Assembly: GCA_020630395.1 (NCBI GenBank)
Contig: JAHDBM010000005.1
Coordinates: 28,564 to 87,996, forward strand
Length of the DNA: 59,433 nt
Direction of reading: 5' to 3'
Source of the DNA: Flavobacteriales bacterium
GTDB lineage: Bacteria; Bacteroidota; Bacteroidia; Flavobacteriales_D; CAJJDF01
Positions 52,252 through 59,433 of the stretch are shown piece by piece. The translations under genes and the position numbers were made by a program. The first letter of the stretch is position 1, and each line of letters begins with the position of its first letter. A model generated the notes under the pieces. That model was not told where the DNA came from, did not search any database, and was given only the letters and a program-made list of their open reading frames with translations.

Positions 52252-53146
52252 CAGATTTAACGATTTCTTTAATAATATAATTTACGTCATTATTAGTAGC
52301 ATAATGATTACTGTAATGAAATTTTTCTTGAGCATTGGGCTCTCTTGCCATATATGAGCGATATACCCAATTAACTGTGCCGTCATGAAATTCAGTAGAA
52401 CGAGTAATAATGCTAATAAAATCAAATTTACTTGACCCAGATTGCCCGAATAGAATATCGGCAGTACTGTTTTCGACCATTTCGTAACTGCTTAAAAACT
52501 CTTGCTGAGTTGGAAAACGGTAAAATGTATTATCAAAAACGGCATTTACATAATTAAATGAGTTCATGTTAATGTCATCATAAATATTATTGTAGCACAT
52601 GCGTAAACACATTTGAGCGAAATCTATACTGTCATTTTGTAGATCATCTTTAGATTCGAGTACGTTTCTTAGAAGTTGTGCTTGGTTCATTTTATATTGA
52701 TAACTAAGCATATCTCCATAAGTAGAATCTAACCTTGCACCATTTTCTAAAATTCCAATATCTTGGTTAAATTCAGCATCTGGTAGTCCTTCAACAAATC
52801 GCGCTTTTTGCAATTCATACATTCTTTGGTAGTATTGGTCTTTATACGATTCCCCATTAGCACCTGGGACTGTATCAGTTTGGAGACTAGTAATAATTTG
52901 ATCTCTAGTTGCAAAGTTTAATTTGTTGTTTTCTAGTAATATGACTAATGAATCCATTTCTACATCTAATGGTTCACGACCTGTTAGATCAATAAAAATT
53001 CGATTAATATAGTTTTTAACCTTTACAGTAGGAACTCCATAATAGTCGGGAGCTTCATTACAGGGAACAAACTTATCTGGTTTTTTACAACCAATAGATA
53101 TCACGAGGAAAGTGATAAGTATACTATATGTAGTTTTTCTTAACAT
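52232..53146 (-). CDS. DUF1549-like lipoprotein, first gene of the seven-gene operon
   Basis: 304 residues, lipobox SIGC. VKNYINRIFIDLTGREPLDVE (about 45) closely follows the DUF1549 pattern (F-I-R-R-x-x-L-D-L-T-G-x-x-P). A C-terminal repeat of the same kind appears around VNWVYRSYMAREPNAQEKF. The heme-binding domain that planctomycete relatives carry is on a separate protein here (49377-50333). It starts the operon, and 53147-53269 upstream shows no clear promoter box. Function unknown. Confidence 0.75.
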   Translation of the reverse strand: MLRKTTYSILITFLVISIGCKKPDKFVPCNEAPDYYGVPTVKVKNYINRIFIDLTGREPLDVEMDSLVILLENNKLNFATRDQIITSLQTDTVPGANGESYKDQYYQRMYELQKARFVEGLPDAEFNQDIGILENGARLDSTYGDMLSYQYKMNQAQLLRNVLESKDDLQNDSIDFAQMCLRMCYNNIYDDINMNSFNYVNAVFDNTFYRFPTQQEFLSSYEMVENSTADILFGQSGSSKFDFISIITRSTEFHDGTVNWVYRSYMAREPNAQEKFHYSNHYATNNDVNYIIKEIVKSDEYANF

Positions 53147-53269
53147 CTGATAATCAGTTTTAAAGCAAAAATATGTTAATATTTACTTAACAAGATAAAT
53201 AAAAACCTTCATTGGTTAGTCAATATTGCTATACTTTTTACGGGATAGAGTAGTAATAGGTTGCTAGTT

Positions 53270-54592
53270 TTAACTAAAAGAATGTTGAACAAACTTATTT
53301 GTAATGGTTGCTTTTAAATCATCCATGATAGCAAATAGTCCAAAGTTTGTTCTATTTATATAAAGAAGATGCTTTGATCCTCTGGCTGTGTTTAGTTTTC
53401 TTAACTCTTTATCGGTAGATACTCTTTTGCCAACTTCATTTACTTTATCCATAAACCCGGATGATGAAAAGTCGAACACTCCATTGGCTCTAAATGGAAT
53501 TGAAAAAAGAGGAATCATTTCTTTAAATAATTCAAAAAACACTTGTTGTTCTTCTTCAGTATCTTCTGGAAGTAAAAATTCTAATTCATATAGTGCATCT
53601 TTAAAACGTTTTTCATCTTCAAAGATAGATTCATCTAAAAATTTAGCATAAGATTTATAAAATTCATCTGGAATTCGTTTTACACACCCAAAGTCAATAA
53701 CTGCTACTGTACCATCAGGTTGAACTAGAAAATTACCTGGATGAGGATCAGCATGAATAGCTTTTAGTTCATTCATTTGGAAGGTGTAAAAATCCCATAT
53801 TGCTTGCCCAACTTTATTTCTTATTTCTTGTGATGGATTACTTTTTAAAAAAACACTTAAGGGTTCTCCTTCTACCCAGCTCATAGTTAATACCTTTTCT
53901 GTGGATAAATCTCGATAATATTTAGGGAAAATAGTGTTTTCAATATGTGCACAAGCCTCAGCCATTTCTATAGATTGTGCTATTTCATTTTTATAGTCGG
54001 TTTCTTCTAATAATTTACTTTCTACTTCATCAAAATATTTATCTATGTCTTTACCTTTTAGATTTAGCATCCTCACAGCCAAAGGCCTTACTAGTTTTAA
54101 ATCAGATGAAATACTATCAGCAACACCAGGATATTGAACTTTTACGGCATATGTTTTACCATCTTTGGTAGCTTTATGAACTTGACCAATAGAAGCAGCA
54201 TTTAATGCTTCTTTGGTAAAAGTTTCAAATATTTCGGTAGGTGTTTTTCCAAAATTTGTTTTAAATGTTTTTACCACTAAAGGGTAGGATAGAGGGGGTA
54301 CTTTGTATTGAGCTTGAGCAAATTTTTCTTGGAAAGCCTTAGGAAGAAAGTTTCTATCCATACTTACTATTTGAGCAGCCTTAAGAGCTCCACCTTTTAA
54401 TTCACTTAACGTATCATATATGTCACTAGCATTAGCTTCATCAAGATCTTCTTTAGCATGTTTATTTCCAATAGCTTTTTTGGCAAAATATTTAACATAA
54501 TTACCGCCTACTTTAGCACCAGCTCCAATAATTTTGGTAGCTCTTTTTACTTTTCCGGTTGGAATTTTCATTTGATCTTTTTTCATGCTCAT
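53270..54592 (-). CDS. ABC1/AarF/UbiB-family atypical kinase
   Basis: 440 residues. It contains the KxGQ-like segment SELKGGALKAAQIVSMD (about 65), an Ala-rich loop ALNAASIGQVHKA, the ATP-lysine in YAVKVQYPG, catalytic HADPHPGNFL and metal-binding IDFGCVKR. This is the ordered motif set of the ABC1 (ADCK/UbiB) family, protein-like kinases or ATPases linked to ubiquinone and lipid metabolism. No membrane helix is evident. It follows a TetR gene by 65 bp, possibly under that regulator. Confidence 0.93.
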   Translation of the reverse strand: MSMKKDQMKIPTGKVKRATKIIGAGAKVGGNYVKYFAKKAIGNKHAKEDLDEANASDIYDTLSELKGGALKAAQIVSMDRNFLPKAFQEKFAQAQYKVPPLSYPLVVKTFKTNFGKTPTEIFETFTKEALNAASIGQVHKATKDGKTYAVKVQYPGVADSISSDLKLVRPLAVRMLNLKGKDIDKYFDEVESKLLEETDYKNEIAQSIEMAEACAHIENTIFPKYYRDLSTEKVLTMSWVEGEPLSVFLKSNPSQEIRNKVGQAIWDFYTFQMNELKAIHADPHPGNFLVQPDGTVAVIDFGCVKRIPDEFYKSYAKFLDESIFEDEKRFKDALYELEFLLPEDTEEEQQVFFELFKEMIPLFSIPFRANGVFDFSSSGFMDKVNEVGKRVSTDKELRKLNTARGSKHLLYINRTNFGLFAIMDDLKATITNKFVQHSFS

Positions 54593-54657
54593 AACGTTTT
54601 AAGAGGATCTACTTAAAGATACCTTTTATTTAAGTTAATTGCAATAAATAAGATTAC

Positions 54658-55320
54658 TTAAAATGCTTTGTTTTGGTAGGCAAATTTTGCAAAATCAATT
54701 ATGGCATCTAGCGGTCCTTTTTGTAATAAATCGAATGTTAAATTAACTGATTTTTCAATTGCAGCATCAGTTGTTTGATATTCACTGCTGCTATCATTAA
54801 TCCATACTTTCATAATGTAGCCCATCAATAACTTGTATGCTTGGATGTATTGATCTGAAATAATCGGGCGAGCTACAATTTCTTGATTTTCCATTGCTTC
54901 TGTAAGCAATTCCTTCATATATTGATTATATGATTTAAAAAAGTCACTTAAAAAAAATGGAATAGTTCTTTTAGTGAAAATATCGTCTAATCTAAATAAA
55001 ACCAAACTTCTATTTTGTTTTAAAACCTCAATAAAAGTATAGAAAAAAGCGAGAGACTTTTCTCTCGAAGAGTATGTTGAATATTCACTATCGTTATGTA
55101 ACACTTCAATAGTTTGATCAATGAATGATTTCCAAACGGCTTTTTCAACTGATTTAAAGTTGTTGAAATGAGCGTAAAATTCTTGGTCTTCTATTCCAAT
55201 CGTTTCAGCAAATTGAAGAACAGAAATAGGGTCTTTACCATTACGTAAAAGATATAAAACGTATTCGTCCTGTATTAGGCTCGCTATTTGGTTTACTTCT
55301 TGATCTTCCATACTGTCCAA
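54658..55320 (-). CDS. TetR-family transcriptional regulator
   Basis: 220 residues. The N-terminus has a TetR-like helix-turn-helix (VLQFAETIGIEDQEFYAHFNNF, about 35-57), less canonical than usual. The long all-helical C-terminal domain includes LVLFRLDDIFTKRTIPFFLSDF. The next gene (ABC1 kinase, 65 bp downstream, same strand) is a plausible target. A second Met codon lies 3 residues in. Ligand unknown. Confidence 0.75.
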   Translation of the reverse strand: MDSMEDQEVNQIASLIQDEYVLYLLRNGKDPISVLQFAETIGIEDQEFYAHFNNFKSVEKAVWKSFIDQTIEVLHNDSEYSTYSSREKSLAFFYTFIEVLKQNRSLVLFRLDDIFTKRTIPFFLSDFFKSYNQYMKELLTEAMENQEIVARPIISDQYIQAYKLLMGYIMKVWINDSSSEYQTTDAAIEKSVNLTFDLLQKGPLDAIIDFAKFAYQNKAF

Positions 55321-55417
55321 AAGTAGCGATTTATAGTCATTAAATAAATTTTGTTTAGGTTAAAATGAACTTTTTAGTTGTTACCGTGTACTTAACATCA
55401 TATCAAGATTTAAAAAG

Positions 55418-55864
55418 ATGATGAAGTTACTATTTATGGGGGTTGGTTTATTAATGTTATGCAGTTTTACAAAGGTAAAAAAGAGAGCGCCTTTTCAATT
55501 ATTTGAAATAATAGAAAATTGTGACGTTATTACTTTTGGAAAAATAGTAGATACACTAGATGACTATTATATTATTGAAACTACAGATGTTATTAAGGGT
55601 AACTGCAAGGAAAAAATTGAAGTTTACATTAGTTCTCCTAGAACCAAAAGTAGATCGGAGTTAATTGGTAAAGAAGTTGCGTTAATGTTAAGAGCAAGCC
55701 AGGTAGTTTATAGTGAATATGATGTGTCTTGGAATTCCATATTCTTTAAAAGTGAAAAAGGATACTCTCTTAATTATTTTACTAGATCACCAATTTCGAA
55801 AAAAGAACTATCAACAGGGATTAGTTTATATTTTAAGTCATATAAAAAAAAGGAAAAGAGTTGA
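55418..55864 (+). CDS. Secreted/membrane-anchored protein of unknown function, ended by an in-frame TGA
   Basis: 148 residues to the TGA at 55862-55864. A signal peptide-like N-terminus (MKLLFMGVGLLMLCSF) leads a beta-rich region (DDYYIIETTDVIKGNC; EVYISSPRTK). The frame then stays open for 35 more codons to a TAA at 55970-55972, just 7 bp before the next start, so the gene is probably a 184-codon gene with a nonsense change or read-through (separate entry). The tail KSYKKKEKS before the stop is low-complexity. Family not recognised. Confidence 0.65.
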   Translation: MMKLLFMGVGLLMLCSFTKVKKRAPFQLFEIIENCDVITFGKIVDTLDDYYIIETTDVIKGNCKEKIEVYISSPRTKSRSELIGKEVALMLRASQVVYSEYDVSWNSIFFKSEKGYSLNYFTRSPISKKELSTGISLYFKSYKKKEKS

Positions 55865-55972
55865 GAGTATATTGCGTTAAAATCTCAAAAGGAATTGGAT
55901 AAACTTGGTAAAGAAAATATGGTGATGAATACCATTAATAAGCATATACCCTATTACCTAACTAAACAATAA
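55865..55972 (+). other. In-frame continuation of the preceding gene beyond the TGA
   Basis: 35 sense codons in the same frame as 55418-55864, encoding EYIALKSQKELDKLGKENM followed by VMNTINKHIPYYLTKQ, ended by TAA at 55970-55972. The peptide is protein-like (amphipathic, balanced charge), and its end is 7 bp before the next ATG (55980), the spacing expected of a normal operon. Confidence 0.6.
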
Positions 55973-55979
55973 TTGTATT

Positions 55980-56612
55980 ATGAAATTATCAATTCCAGAG
56001 TCTTGTCATGAAGATTGGGGTAAAATGAGTAAAGAGGAGAAAGGGCGTTTTTGTGGCGTTTGCTCAAAGTCAGTTGTTGATTTTACATCAATGAATAAAA
56101 AAGAAATTAAACATTACTTTATATCAAAGAAAGAAGAAAAAACCTGTGGGAGATTTTTTTCTAATCAATTAACCGAGCCTTTACCTAAAGTAGTAGATCT
56201 ATACAGTAAAGGTTTAAAACGATTTGCTGTTGCGCTATATTTTGTTTTTGGGTTAACCCTCTTTAGTTGTGAAGTTAATAATAGGGAGCATATAGTGGGA
56301 GAGCTAGAGGCTATCCCAGAAGTGTTTATTGATACTCCACAAACTAATATTGATTCGATATCTACAACTATACAATCTACTTTAATTGGAGATACAATAG
56401 ACATTATTGAAATTGAAACAATTGGAGAAATTGAAGCTATTGATGAGCCTGAACCAGAAGTTTTAATGGGTGCTCTTAAAAGAAATGATAAAGATATAGA
56501 GAGGGAGATGAGAATAGGTCAAGCTATAATAGAAGAAGATGAGCCAGTTAAAAAACTAGGAAAAGTTAAGGTTGAACATCTTAATGAAAAAGAATGCTCA
56601 AAAAACAATTAA
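55980..56612 (+). CDS. Membrane protein with N-terminal cysteine-rich (zinc-ribbon-like) domain
   Basis: 210 residues. The N-terminal ~60 residues have four Cys (about 9, 25, 28, 56) in IPESCHEDWGKMSKEEKG, RFCGVCSKSVVDFTS and EEKTCGRF. This Bacteroidota domain precedes various envelope proteins and looks metal-binding, which is not proven. A membrane helix lies at about 80-98 (FAVALYFVFGLTLFSC), followed by a Glu/Ile-rich periplasmic tail. It is probably co-transcribed with the preceding gene. Function unknown. Confidence 0.7.
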   Translation: MKLSIPESCHEDWGKMSKEEKGRFCGVCSKSVVDFTSMNKKEIKHYFISKKEEKTCGRFFSNQLTEPLPKVVDLYSKGLKRFAVALYFVFGLTLFSCEVNNREHIVGELEAIPEVFIDTPQTNIDSISTTIQSTLIGDTIDIIEIETIGEIEAIDEPEPEVLMGALKRNDKDIEREMRIGQAIIEEDEPVKKLGKVKVEHLNEKECSKNN

Positions 56613-56663
56613 TAAACAATCCGTTCCAAAACATCACATTAAAGGGAATCTCAAGATTGACGA

Positions 56664-57095
56664 TTAATTAATATTAAAATAGCAAAACACATTCGTGTCT
56701 TTTCTTAAAGTAGCTTTATATGTTCCTTTGGTTAAAGTTGGACTAAAAATATTTAAATTGTATTTAATGTTGTGTTCGTCATTTGGGTAAAGTTGTAGCG
56801 TATCAATTTTTATGTTTTCATTTGGTATACTTGGAGGTATAGTTAATAACCTCTCATGTTTTTCATTTTGGAAAGTTAATGATAAGATTGAGCTAGTTAT
56901 ATCTACTGTTAGTGGTAAGTGTTTTGTTGTGTTACCATTATTTTTTATTGTTAATACTATCTCTGAGATATCATTATTCTTTTCTGCTTTTAATGAATAT
57001 ATAAGCTTATTATTTGGAGTGGTTTTATTTTGTGAAGGCGAATTACAGCTTATTAAGGCTATAATTAGCATCATTAGACATATTATATGGTTCAT
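56664..57095 (-). CDS. Small lipoprotein of unknown function
   Basis: 143 residues, lipobox LISC. The mature protein alternates beta-strands (NDISEIVLTIKNNGNTTKHL; KGTYKATLRKDTNVF) in an Ig-like or transglutaminase-associated pattern. The ATG is preceded by a membrane protein gene 2 bp away. No family recognised. It is the last gene of the operon. Confidence 0.7.
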   Translation of the reverse strand: MNHIICLMMLIIALISCNSPSQNKTTPNNKLIYSLKAEKNNDISEIVLTIKNNGNTTKHLPLTVDITSSILSLTFQNEKHERLLTIPPSIPNENIKIDTLQLYPNDEHNIKYNLNIFSPTLTKGTYKATLRKDTNVFCYFNIN

Positions 57096-57097
57096 TT

Positions 57098-57586
57098 TTA
57101 TTTCATTTTAATCCATTGAGTTGAATCTATTTCGTTTTCTTTTATAAGTGTAGTTTGAATTAACCAACTATTCAATATATGGATTTTTTTTAGTTTTGGA
57201 TGAGGATAATCTGTGTCCCAAGCGCCACAATCAACATAACTATAAGTAATAACTTCGGTTTTGCTAGGATTTCTCAATGGTGTTGCAGTGTGTTTAGTTT
57301 GGCAAACACTTAAAAACCCCCAAGTTGAATTTATTAAAAAGAGCATCATCACTGTCGTTATAGAAAAGATCATTATAGCTACTCCTTTTTGAATTTTTGT
57401 TTTTCCATTTTTTGTTTGCATTACAATTAAGGCAATTGCTACTGGTAAAAATATATACCAGATTTCTTTATAACTAACTAAATGTTCTTCAGTAGCAAAA
57501 GATAATCCTAAAAGAAAAAACAGAGGAGGTCGAAGCAACCAAATCCATATAAGAATAATACCTATAGTTCTTGCTTTATTATTCAT
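57098..57586 (-). CDS. Membrane protein of unknown function
   Basis: 162 residues with about three hydrophobic helices (GIILIWIWLLRPPLFFLLGL; FLPVAIALIVMQT; GVAIMIFSITTVMMLFLI). A soluble C-terminal part contains SYVDCGAWDTDYPHPKLKKI, with Cys and acidic residues. It overlaps the DUF1361 gene by 4 bp (57583-57586), and the lipoprotein gene follows 2 bp later. Function unknown. Confidence 0.7.
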   Translation of the reverse strand: MNNKARTIGIILIWIWLLRPPLFFLLGLSFATEEHLVSYKEIWYIFLPVAIALIVMQTKNGKTKIQKGVAIMIFSITTVMMLFLINSTWGFLSVCQTKHTATPLRNPSKTEVITYSYVDCGAWDTDYPHPKLKKIHILNSWLIQTTLIKENEIDSTQWIKMK

Positions 57587-58224
57587 GATTTAAGATGGTT
57601 GTGACCATATAAAAAGAATTTATATCCTAAAAAGATAAGTGCCGAGAAGGCAAAGGAGGTCAAGTAAACAAATTTGTTTTCGATAGGATTAAGTAAAATT
57701 TGAATTAGGTCTTCAAGAATGCCTAGGGGATCTGTTACAATATCCCAGCTGTTCCATCTTAATACACGACCTATGTAAATACCAATTCCTGCAAGTAATA
57801 TAGAGCTGTAAAGAACTATTTTTGATGTTGTTAAGTTAAAGTGGTATGTTGAAGTTTTAATGATGTTGTCGAGTGAGGATAAACCAAATAAAAGTCCACA
57901 AAAAGCAAAAATTAGAATCATAATTAAATCGTACCAAAATAGGTTGCTTTCTCCAAAAGTTAAATGTTTTAGATCAGTAAGTATATAGGGGGCGTTAGGA
58001 AAGAATATAAGCCATAAAAACAATAGGAATACAAAAGTTAATAATGAGTTTTTATCTCTGTTTTTGAAACAATATCGAGCGATCCAAAAAGGTATTGCGG
58101 CTAAAAATAAATTCCATATTAAGAAAATAAATAGGAAACTTTGTGTGAAAGCTATTCTTGTTATAAGCATAGTTGTTGCAACTATAATAGCTTGATTTAG
58201 TGGGTTTTTTAATAGTGTTTTCAT
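57583..58224 (-). CDS. DUF1361-family membrane protein
   Basis: 213 residues with about six to seven helices. The loop LIFFPNAPYILTDLKHLTFG matches the DUF1361 signature (FPNAPY, then D-L and an aromatic), and WYDLIMILIFAFCGLLFGL follows. The family is of unknown function and predicted to be integral membrane. Located mid-operon. Confidence 0.85.
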   Translation of the reverse strand: MKTLLKNPLNQAIIVATTMLITRIAFTQSFLFIFLIWNLFLAAIPFWIARYCFKNRDKNSLLTFVFLLFLWLIFFPNAPYILTDLKHLTFGESNLFWYDLIMILIFAFCGLLFGLSSLDNIIKTSTYHFNLTTSKIVLYSSILLAGIGIYIGRVLRWNSWDIVTDPLGILEDLIQILLNPIENKFVYLTSFAFSALIFLGYKFFLYGHNHLKS

Positions 58225-58238
58225 TGTAATGTGTTTAA

Positions 58239-58895
58239 TTAGTCGAAATAAAATGGATCTATCATGCCAAATGAGCCATTGTTAAAAAATATGTTTAATA
58301 GATGCCATTGGTTGTTAGATGTTTGATTTAGTATTAGTTGGATAATAAAAAGGCTTAACCCACCGAGTACTAGTGTTAGTACAATTTTTGTTGCAGGTGA
58401 TAATTCAATTCCAAGATTTATATTTTTAGCCATCCATATCATTTCATAGAAGAAGTATAAGGTGAGTAAAAAGGGTATGATGATGAGTACACCAAAAAAA
58501 GGAAATAATGCTAAATAGATCATTTCACCAAAATAAACTGCAGTAGCTAACGTGATGATAAATGACATTCCACTGAATGTTAAATTTAGTATTGGATGGC
58601 CATTTTTTTTTGAATCAAAAATTAAAAAACCAGCATAGCTAACTATAATGACCAAGCAGTATATTAAAAAATTACCATTATAATGATGTCGATATTTAAA
58701 AACAGCATGCATTTCAGATTCGACTATTAAACAAATTAAGGTCATGGATAATAAGCTCCATTTAATGATATTTAATTGTATTTGAAATTTTCCTGATGAA
58801 CGATTTACTTCTTTGTTTGCTCTTATTATTCCGATAATAATAAATACAATGCTAACAATTTGAATAGCTGATAATAGAAATATGATGGGTAGCAT
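58239..58895 (-). CDS. Polytopic membrane protein, paralogue of the next gene
   Basis: 218 residues, about six hydrophobic helices. It shares the order HAVFKYRHHYNGNFLIYCLV, LATAVYFGEMIYLALFPFFG, and LILNQTSNNQWHLLNIFF with the neighbouring gene at 58959, showing tandem duplication. The HH pair and the QWHLL segment near the C-terminus are conserved in both copies. Function unknown. Confidence 0.7.
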   Translation of the reverse strand: MLPIIFLLSAIQIVSIVFIIIGIIRANKEVNRSSGKFQIQLNIIKWSLLSMTLICLIVESEMHAVFKYRHHYNGNFLIYCLVIIVSYAGFLIFDSKKNGHPILNLTFSGMSFIITLATAVYFGEMIYLALFPFFGVLIIIPFLLTLYFFYEMIWMAKNINLGIELSPATKIVLTLVLGGLSLFIIQLILNQTSNNQWHLLNIFFNNGSFGMIDPFYFD

Positions 58896-58958
58896 AATGT
58901 TAGTTTTAATAAGTTAGAAAGAGAAGTCTTTCATGAAGTTGCCAGATTGTAATTCACT

Positions 58959-59433
58959 TCAATCTTCAAAAATTTTTACGAGTTGCCATGAGTCATATGT
59001 GAATTGATTCAGTAATCCTTGAGTTAATAAGAGATTTAGAATGCCTAATAATATAGTAAGTGTTATTTTTGAGGTAAGATTATTAAATGAAGGAAGGTAA
59101 ACTGTTTTACTTGTTTTAATAAGATCTAAAAGGAATATAACGCTTAGCATTAATGGAACTAAAATTAATAATCCAAAAAAAGGAATTAACGATATCCATA
59201 TTAAGGGAAAGAAGTAAATAGCAGTAGCAAATGATACAATAAAAGAACTTGCTAAAAAAACCAGTTTTAGATAATGAGTTTTATATTTTTTGAATAAATG
59301 AAAAATAGCATATCCAGTAAAGTTAATTAAGACTACAATGGAGTAAATTAAGTAATTGTTGTTATGATGATTTTTGTGTGAAAAGAATATTTCTAATCCT
59401 GATTCTAACCATAAACAAAAGGGTGATGTTAAA
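58959..59433 (-). CDS. Polytopic membrane protein, 5' end beyond window
   Basis: The frame runs open from the right edge to the stop at 58959. 157 residues are visible, reading LESGLEIFFSHKNHHNNNYL, then FATAIYFFPLIWISLIPFFG, and QGLLNQFTYDSWQLVKIFED at the end. An internal ATG at 59150 could give a 63-residue product, but conservation with the 58239 paralogue continues upstream of it, so the true start lies beyond the window. Confidence 0.7.
   Translation of the reverse strand, partial: LTSPFCLWLESGLEIFFSHKNHHNNNYLIYSIVVLINFTGYAIFHLFKKYKTHYLKLVFLASSFIVSFATAIYFFPLIWISLIPFFGLLILVPLMLSVIFLLDLIKTSKTVYLPSFNNLTSKITLTILLGILNLLLTQGLLNQFTYDSWQLVKIFED

Overview
The window is an AT-rich, gene-dense chromosomal stretch of a Bacteroidota bacterium. 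It is most likely a marine or aquatic member of the Flavobacteriales (Crocinitomicaceae/Vicingaceae-like). That placement is inferred from gene families, not from a marker gene. The evidence is a PorP/SprF protein, type IX secretion (T9SS) cargo with type A and type B C-terminal sorting domains, TAnnTTTG promoter boxes, many SPII lipoproteins, and a giant repeat adhesin with CDS...GCDS repeats. I saw no tRNA, rRNA, CRISPR array, IS element or prophage gene.

Layout. 1-11815 (-) is one uninterrupted reading frame of at least 3938 codons, a giant secreted repeat protein whose C-terminus lies beyond the left edge. An AraC-type regulator follows at 11918-12997 (-). 13151-19879 (-) is a tetR-tolC-adaptor-RND efflux operon closed by a strong terminator. 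20012-25481 (+) carries kynureninase and kynurenine 3-monooxygenase, with a tandem pair of paralogous secreted proteins and a palindromic intergenic repeat between them, then an alpha/beta hydrolase and a small protein. 25564-32576 (-) holds a DUF3800 protein, a lipoprotein amidohydrolase overlapping a kinase-like protein, a cluster of three different palindromes, a GT-C-like membrane protein and a discoidin-like lipoprotein. 32663-33906 (+) encodes a VanW-family protein and an SRPBCC-like protein.

33945-36233 (-) is an ECF sigma factor followed by a 593-residue protein. That protein has an anti-sigma-like N-terminus, one membrane helix, a long Asn-rich linker and a PorP/SprF-like beta-barrel C-terminus. 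It appears to be a single polypeptide crossing both membranes, and is the most interesting regulatory system in the window. 36446-38201 (+) has a low-molecular-weight phosphatase, an RsmI-like methyltransferase and a small outer-membrane-type protein. 38360-40984 (+) is a secreted PGRP-type amidase with a T9SS type A tail. A small heat-shock protein (-) and a short-chain L-threonine dehydrogenase (+) follow.

42672-53146 (-) is a tightly packed seven-gene operon. It encodes a DUF1549-like lipoprotein, a second related lipoprotein, a Tat-exported DUF1501 protein, a cytochrome-c-like lipoprotein with a CX4CH site, a small lipoprotein, a 1730-residue T9SS type B surface protein and a PorP/SprF protein. 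It looks like a Bacteroidota version of the planctomycete PSCyt1/DUF1549/DUF1501 module joined to T9SS surface display. 53270-55320 (-) is a TetR-ABC1 kinase pair. 55418-56612 (+) is a two-gene unit whose first gene is interrupted by an in-frame TGA. 56664-59433 (-) is a membrane-protein operon containing a DUF1361 protein and two tandem paralogues, the last cut by the right edge.
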